Source: JBDKTH01 sp964558295
GTDB taxonomy: Bacteria; Planctomycetota; Planctomycetia; Pirellulales; Thermoguttaceae
Direction of reading: 5' to 3'
DNA: 7,680 nt
NCBI GenBank assembly: GCA_964558295.1
Contig: CAZLDQ010000250.1
Coordinates: forward strand, 1 to 7,680
Made by a program: the position numbers and the translations under genes
Shown: piece by piece, positions 7,032-7,680 of the stretch
Layout of the letters: each line of letters starts with the position of its first letter
Numbering within the stretch: the first letter of the stretch is position 1
The notes under the pieces: generated by a model
The model's database searches: none
Told to the model about the DNA's origin: nothing
What the model saw: only the letters and a program-made list of their open reading frames with translations

Positions 7032-7050
7032 GTGTCGTTCTTTTCGACAC
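7032..7050. promoter_or_regulatory. Inverted repeat GTGTCG-N7-CGACAC, possible activator site
   Basis: Perfect 6-bp arms around TTCTTTT. Its centre is about 139 nt upstream of the predicted sigma-54 transcription start near 6902, a usual distance for enhancer-binding protein sites. No T tract follows on either strand, so a terminator is unlikely. Binding by a specific activator is inference. Confidence 0.35.
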
Positions 7051-7085
7051 TGTATAACCGAGAGTTCTTGGGAAACGTCGAGAGT

Positions 7086-7116
7086 GAGGCTCTTTCGGGG
7101 TAGAATGAGAGTCCTC
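7086..7116. repeat. Imperfect inverted repeat before the IS remnant
   Basis: GAGGCTCT (7086-7093) pairs with AGAG (7108-7111) and CCTC (7113-7116), with one bulged T and a 14-nt loop. It ends 5 nt before the first ATG of the orfA remnant. It could lie at the element boundary, but no matching end is visible. Confidence 0.3.
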
Positions 7117-7120
7117 TGCC

Positions 7121-7277
7121 ATGAAAGGAGCTGGAAGCATAGGCAAGCGATCGGGGTTGGACGTCTCGGCTCGCCGGGACCAAGTGATCGGCGAGCTGAC
7201 GATCGCCAACCGGATTCTCAAAAATAGAGTTCGGAAAGCCAGCTTTGAGGCCGACACTGCGAGAGGAGGTTCACGAG
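7121..7277 (+). pseudogene. IS3-family orfA, 3' remnant
   Basis: In this frame the segment RRDQVIGELTIANRILKN (nucleotides about 7175-7225) resembles the end of IS3 OrfA proteins, which usually close with a leucine-zipper-like helix of this kind. The usual N-terminal helix-turn-helix, about 50-60 residues, is absent: an in-frame stop lies at 7106-7108 and the sequence upstream is not recognisable. The A-rich stretch at 7220-7224 sits where IS3 elements often carry a frameshift site, but it is too short to count as a functional slippery sequence. The frame continues past 7277 without transposase similarity. Confidence 0.6.
7264..7270 (+). promoter_or_regulatory. Ribosome binding site of the orfB remnant
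   Basis: AGGAGGT, 7 nt before the ATG at 7278. A site this strong suggests that orfB of the parent element could start independently rather than only by frameshifting from orfA. Confidence 0.6.
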
Positions 7278-7680
7278 ATGGTCCAGCAAGAGTCCTTGGC
7301 CCGGCTGACGAAGGTCCTCGCTGCGTTGGGCATCCGTGCGTCGAGTTGGTATCGTCCGGCGATCCTCGAGGACCAGCGTCGTCGGCCCGGTCCGCCAACG
7401 AAGAGCGTCCCGCCAAAGGTGGCCGACCGGGTGGTCGAGATGGCCACGGCGAATCCCTGGTACGGCTACCAGCGGATCGCCGTGATGTGCCGTCGAGGCG
7501 ATCCATGCCCTGGGGCTGGCCCGGCAGGAGGCGGAGCGGATCCACGGCCCCTTGACGAAGATGCCGTTTCTGGTGACCGACAACGGGTCGTCGTTCATCG
7601 CCAAGCGGTTCTCAAAGGCCCTTCCGGGGCAGTATGCGCACGTTCGCATCCAGTACCGCACGCCGACGCAGTTGGGCCTC
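7278..7680 (+). pseudogene. IS3-family orfB transposase, internally deleted and frameshifted
   Basis: The ATG at 7278 follows a perfect AGGAGGT (7264-7270) by 7 nt. The first about 73 residues (LARLTKVLAALGIRASSWYR, then NPWYGYQRIAVMCRR) match the N-terminal and HTH_21 region of IS3 OrfB. Near 7494-7498 the similarity jumps to another frame, which continues as ALGLARQEAERIHGPL, then FLVTDNGSSFIAKRF and HVRIQYRTPTQLGL to the window edge. That is the middle to end of the rve core, with the second catalytic Asp at 7579-7581. The segment holding the first catalytic Asp (normally in a DVTY-like word) is missing, so no active transposase can be made. The starting frame stays open to the edge but encodes an unrelated tail after the junction. 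The third catalytic Glu would lie just beyond the window. Confidence 0.75.

Larger units (their letters stand above)
6810..7120. other. Intergenic region between repeat-protein gene and IS remnant
   Basis: About 311 nt without a supported gene. It holds the sigma-54 candidate, tandem repeat, leader stem-loop and upstream inverted repeat listed separately. A minus-strand open frame through this region (6821-7183) has no recognisable domain and crosses the IS remnant, so it is not called. Confidence 0.6.
7121..7680 (+). mobile_element. Decayed IS3-family insertion sequence, runs off the right edge
   Basis: Contains in order an orfA C-terminal remnant, an orfB N-terminal segment with the HTH_21-like WYGYQRI word, and the second half of a DDE integrase core with TDNG. 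This order is that of IS3-family elements. The 5' part of orfA and a recognisable left terminal repeat are missing, and the orfB centre is deleted. It is on the opposite strand to all the intact genes. The left boundary is uncertain and may be upstream of 7121. Confidence 0.8.

Noticed and set aside
6821..7183. 120-codon minus-strand frame through the intergenic region
   Set aside because: It has no recognisable domain, crosses both the regulatory elements and the IS remnant, and lacks a supporting ribosome site.
6952..7661. Minus-strand frames at 6952-7545 and 7218-7661
   Set aside because: They are antisense to the transposase remnant and have Arg/Pro-rich shadow composition.

Overview
The window suggests a planctomycete chromosome. 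The main evidence is a DUF1559 prepilin-like protein with the H-X9-DG C-terminal motif, a type expanded in that phylum. A secreted alpha-toroid repeat protein and long Gly/Pro-rich insertions in exported domains fit the same source. This assignment is an inference from gene content, not a database result.

All five intact genes are on the minus strand, so transcription runs right to left. In that order they are: a secreted prenyltransferase/squalene-oxidase-type repeat protein (5580-6809), a DUF1559 prepilin-like protein (4355-5383), a LolD/MacB-type ABC ATPase (3551-4336), its large FtsX/MacB-type permease (591-3554), and a haem-type bacterioferritin (3-503). The DUF1559, ATPase and permease genes form a tight operon: the first gap is 18 nt and the second junction is an ATGA overlap with a GGAGGT ribosome site inside the ATPase gene. 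The ATPase and permease should form an inner-membrane complex that moves lipids, lipoproteins or another envelope substrate, or acts as a mechanotransducer. The substrate cannot be read from the sequence. Bacterioferritin lies 87 nt downstream and could be read from the same transcript or from its own unrecognised promoter.

The non-coding stretch 6810-7120 is the most interesting part. It holds a near-consensus sigma-54 (-24/-12) element aimed at the repeat-protein gene. Between that element and the start codon is a tandem 16-bp repeat that also forms one arm of a stem-loop. A 6-bp inverted repeat lies about 140 nt upstream of the predicted transcription start, where an enhancer-binding activator would bind. 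Together they suggest activator-controlled expression of the secreted repeat protein.

The right end (7121-7680, plus strand) is a decayed IS3-family insertion sequence. It keeps the tail of orfA, the start of orfB, and the second half of the DDE integrase core. An internal deletion with a frame change has removed the first catalytic aspartate. The element continues past the window. No tRNA, rRNA, CRISPR array or convincing intrinsic terminator was seen. Long plus-strand open frames antisense to the intact genes look like composition shadows.
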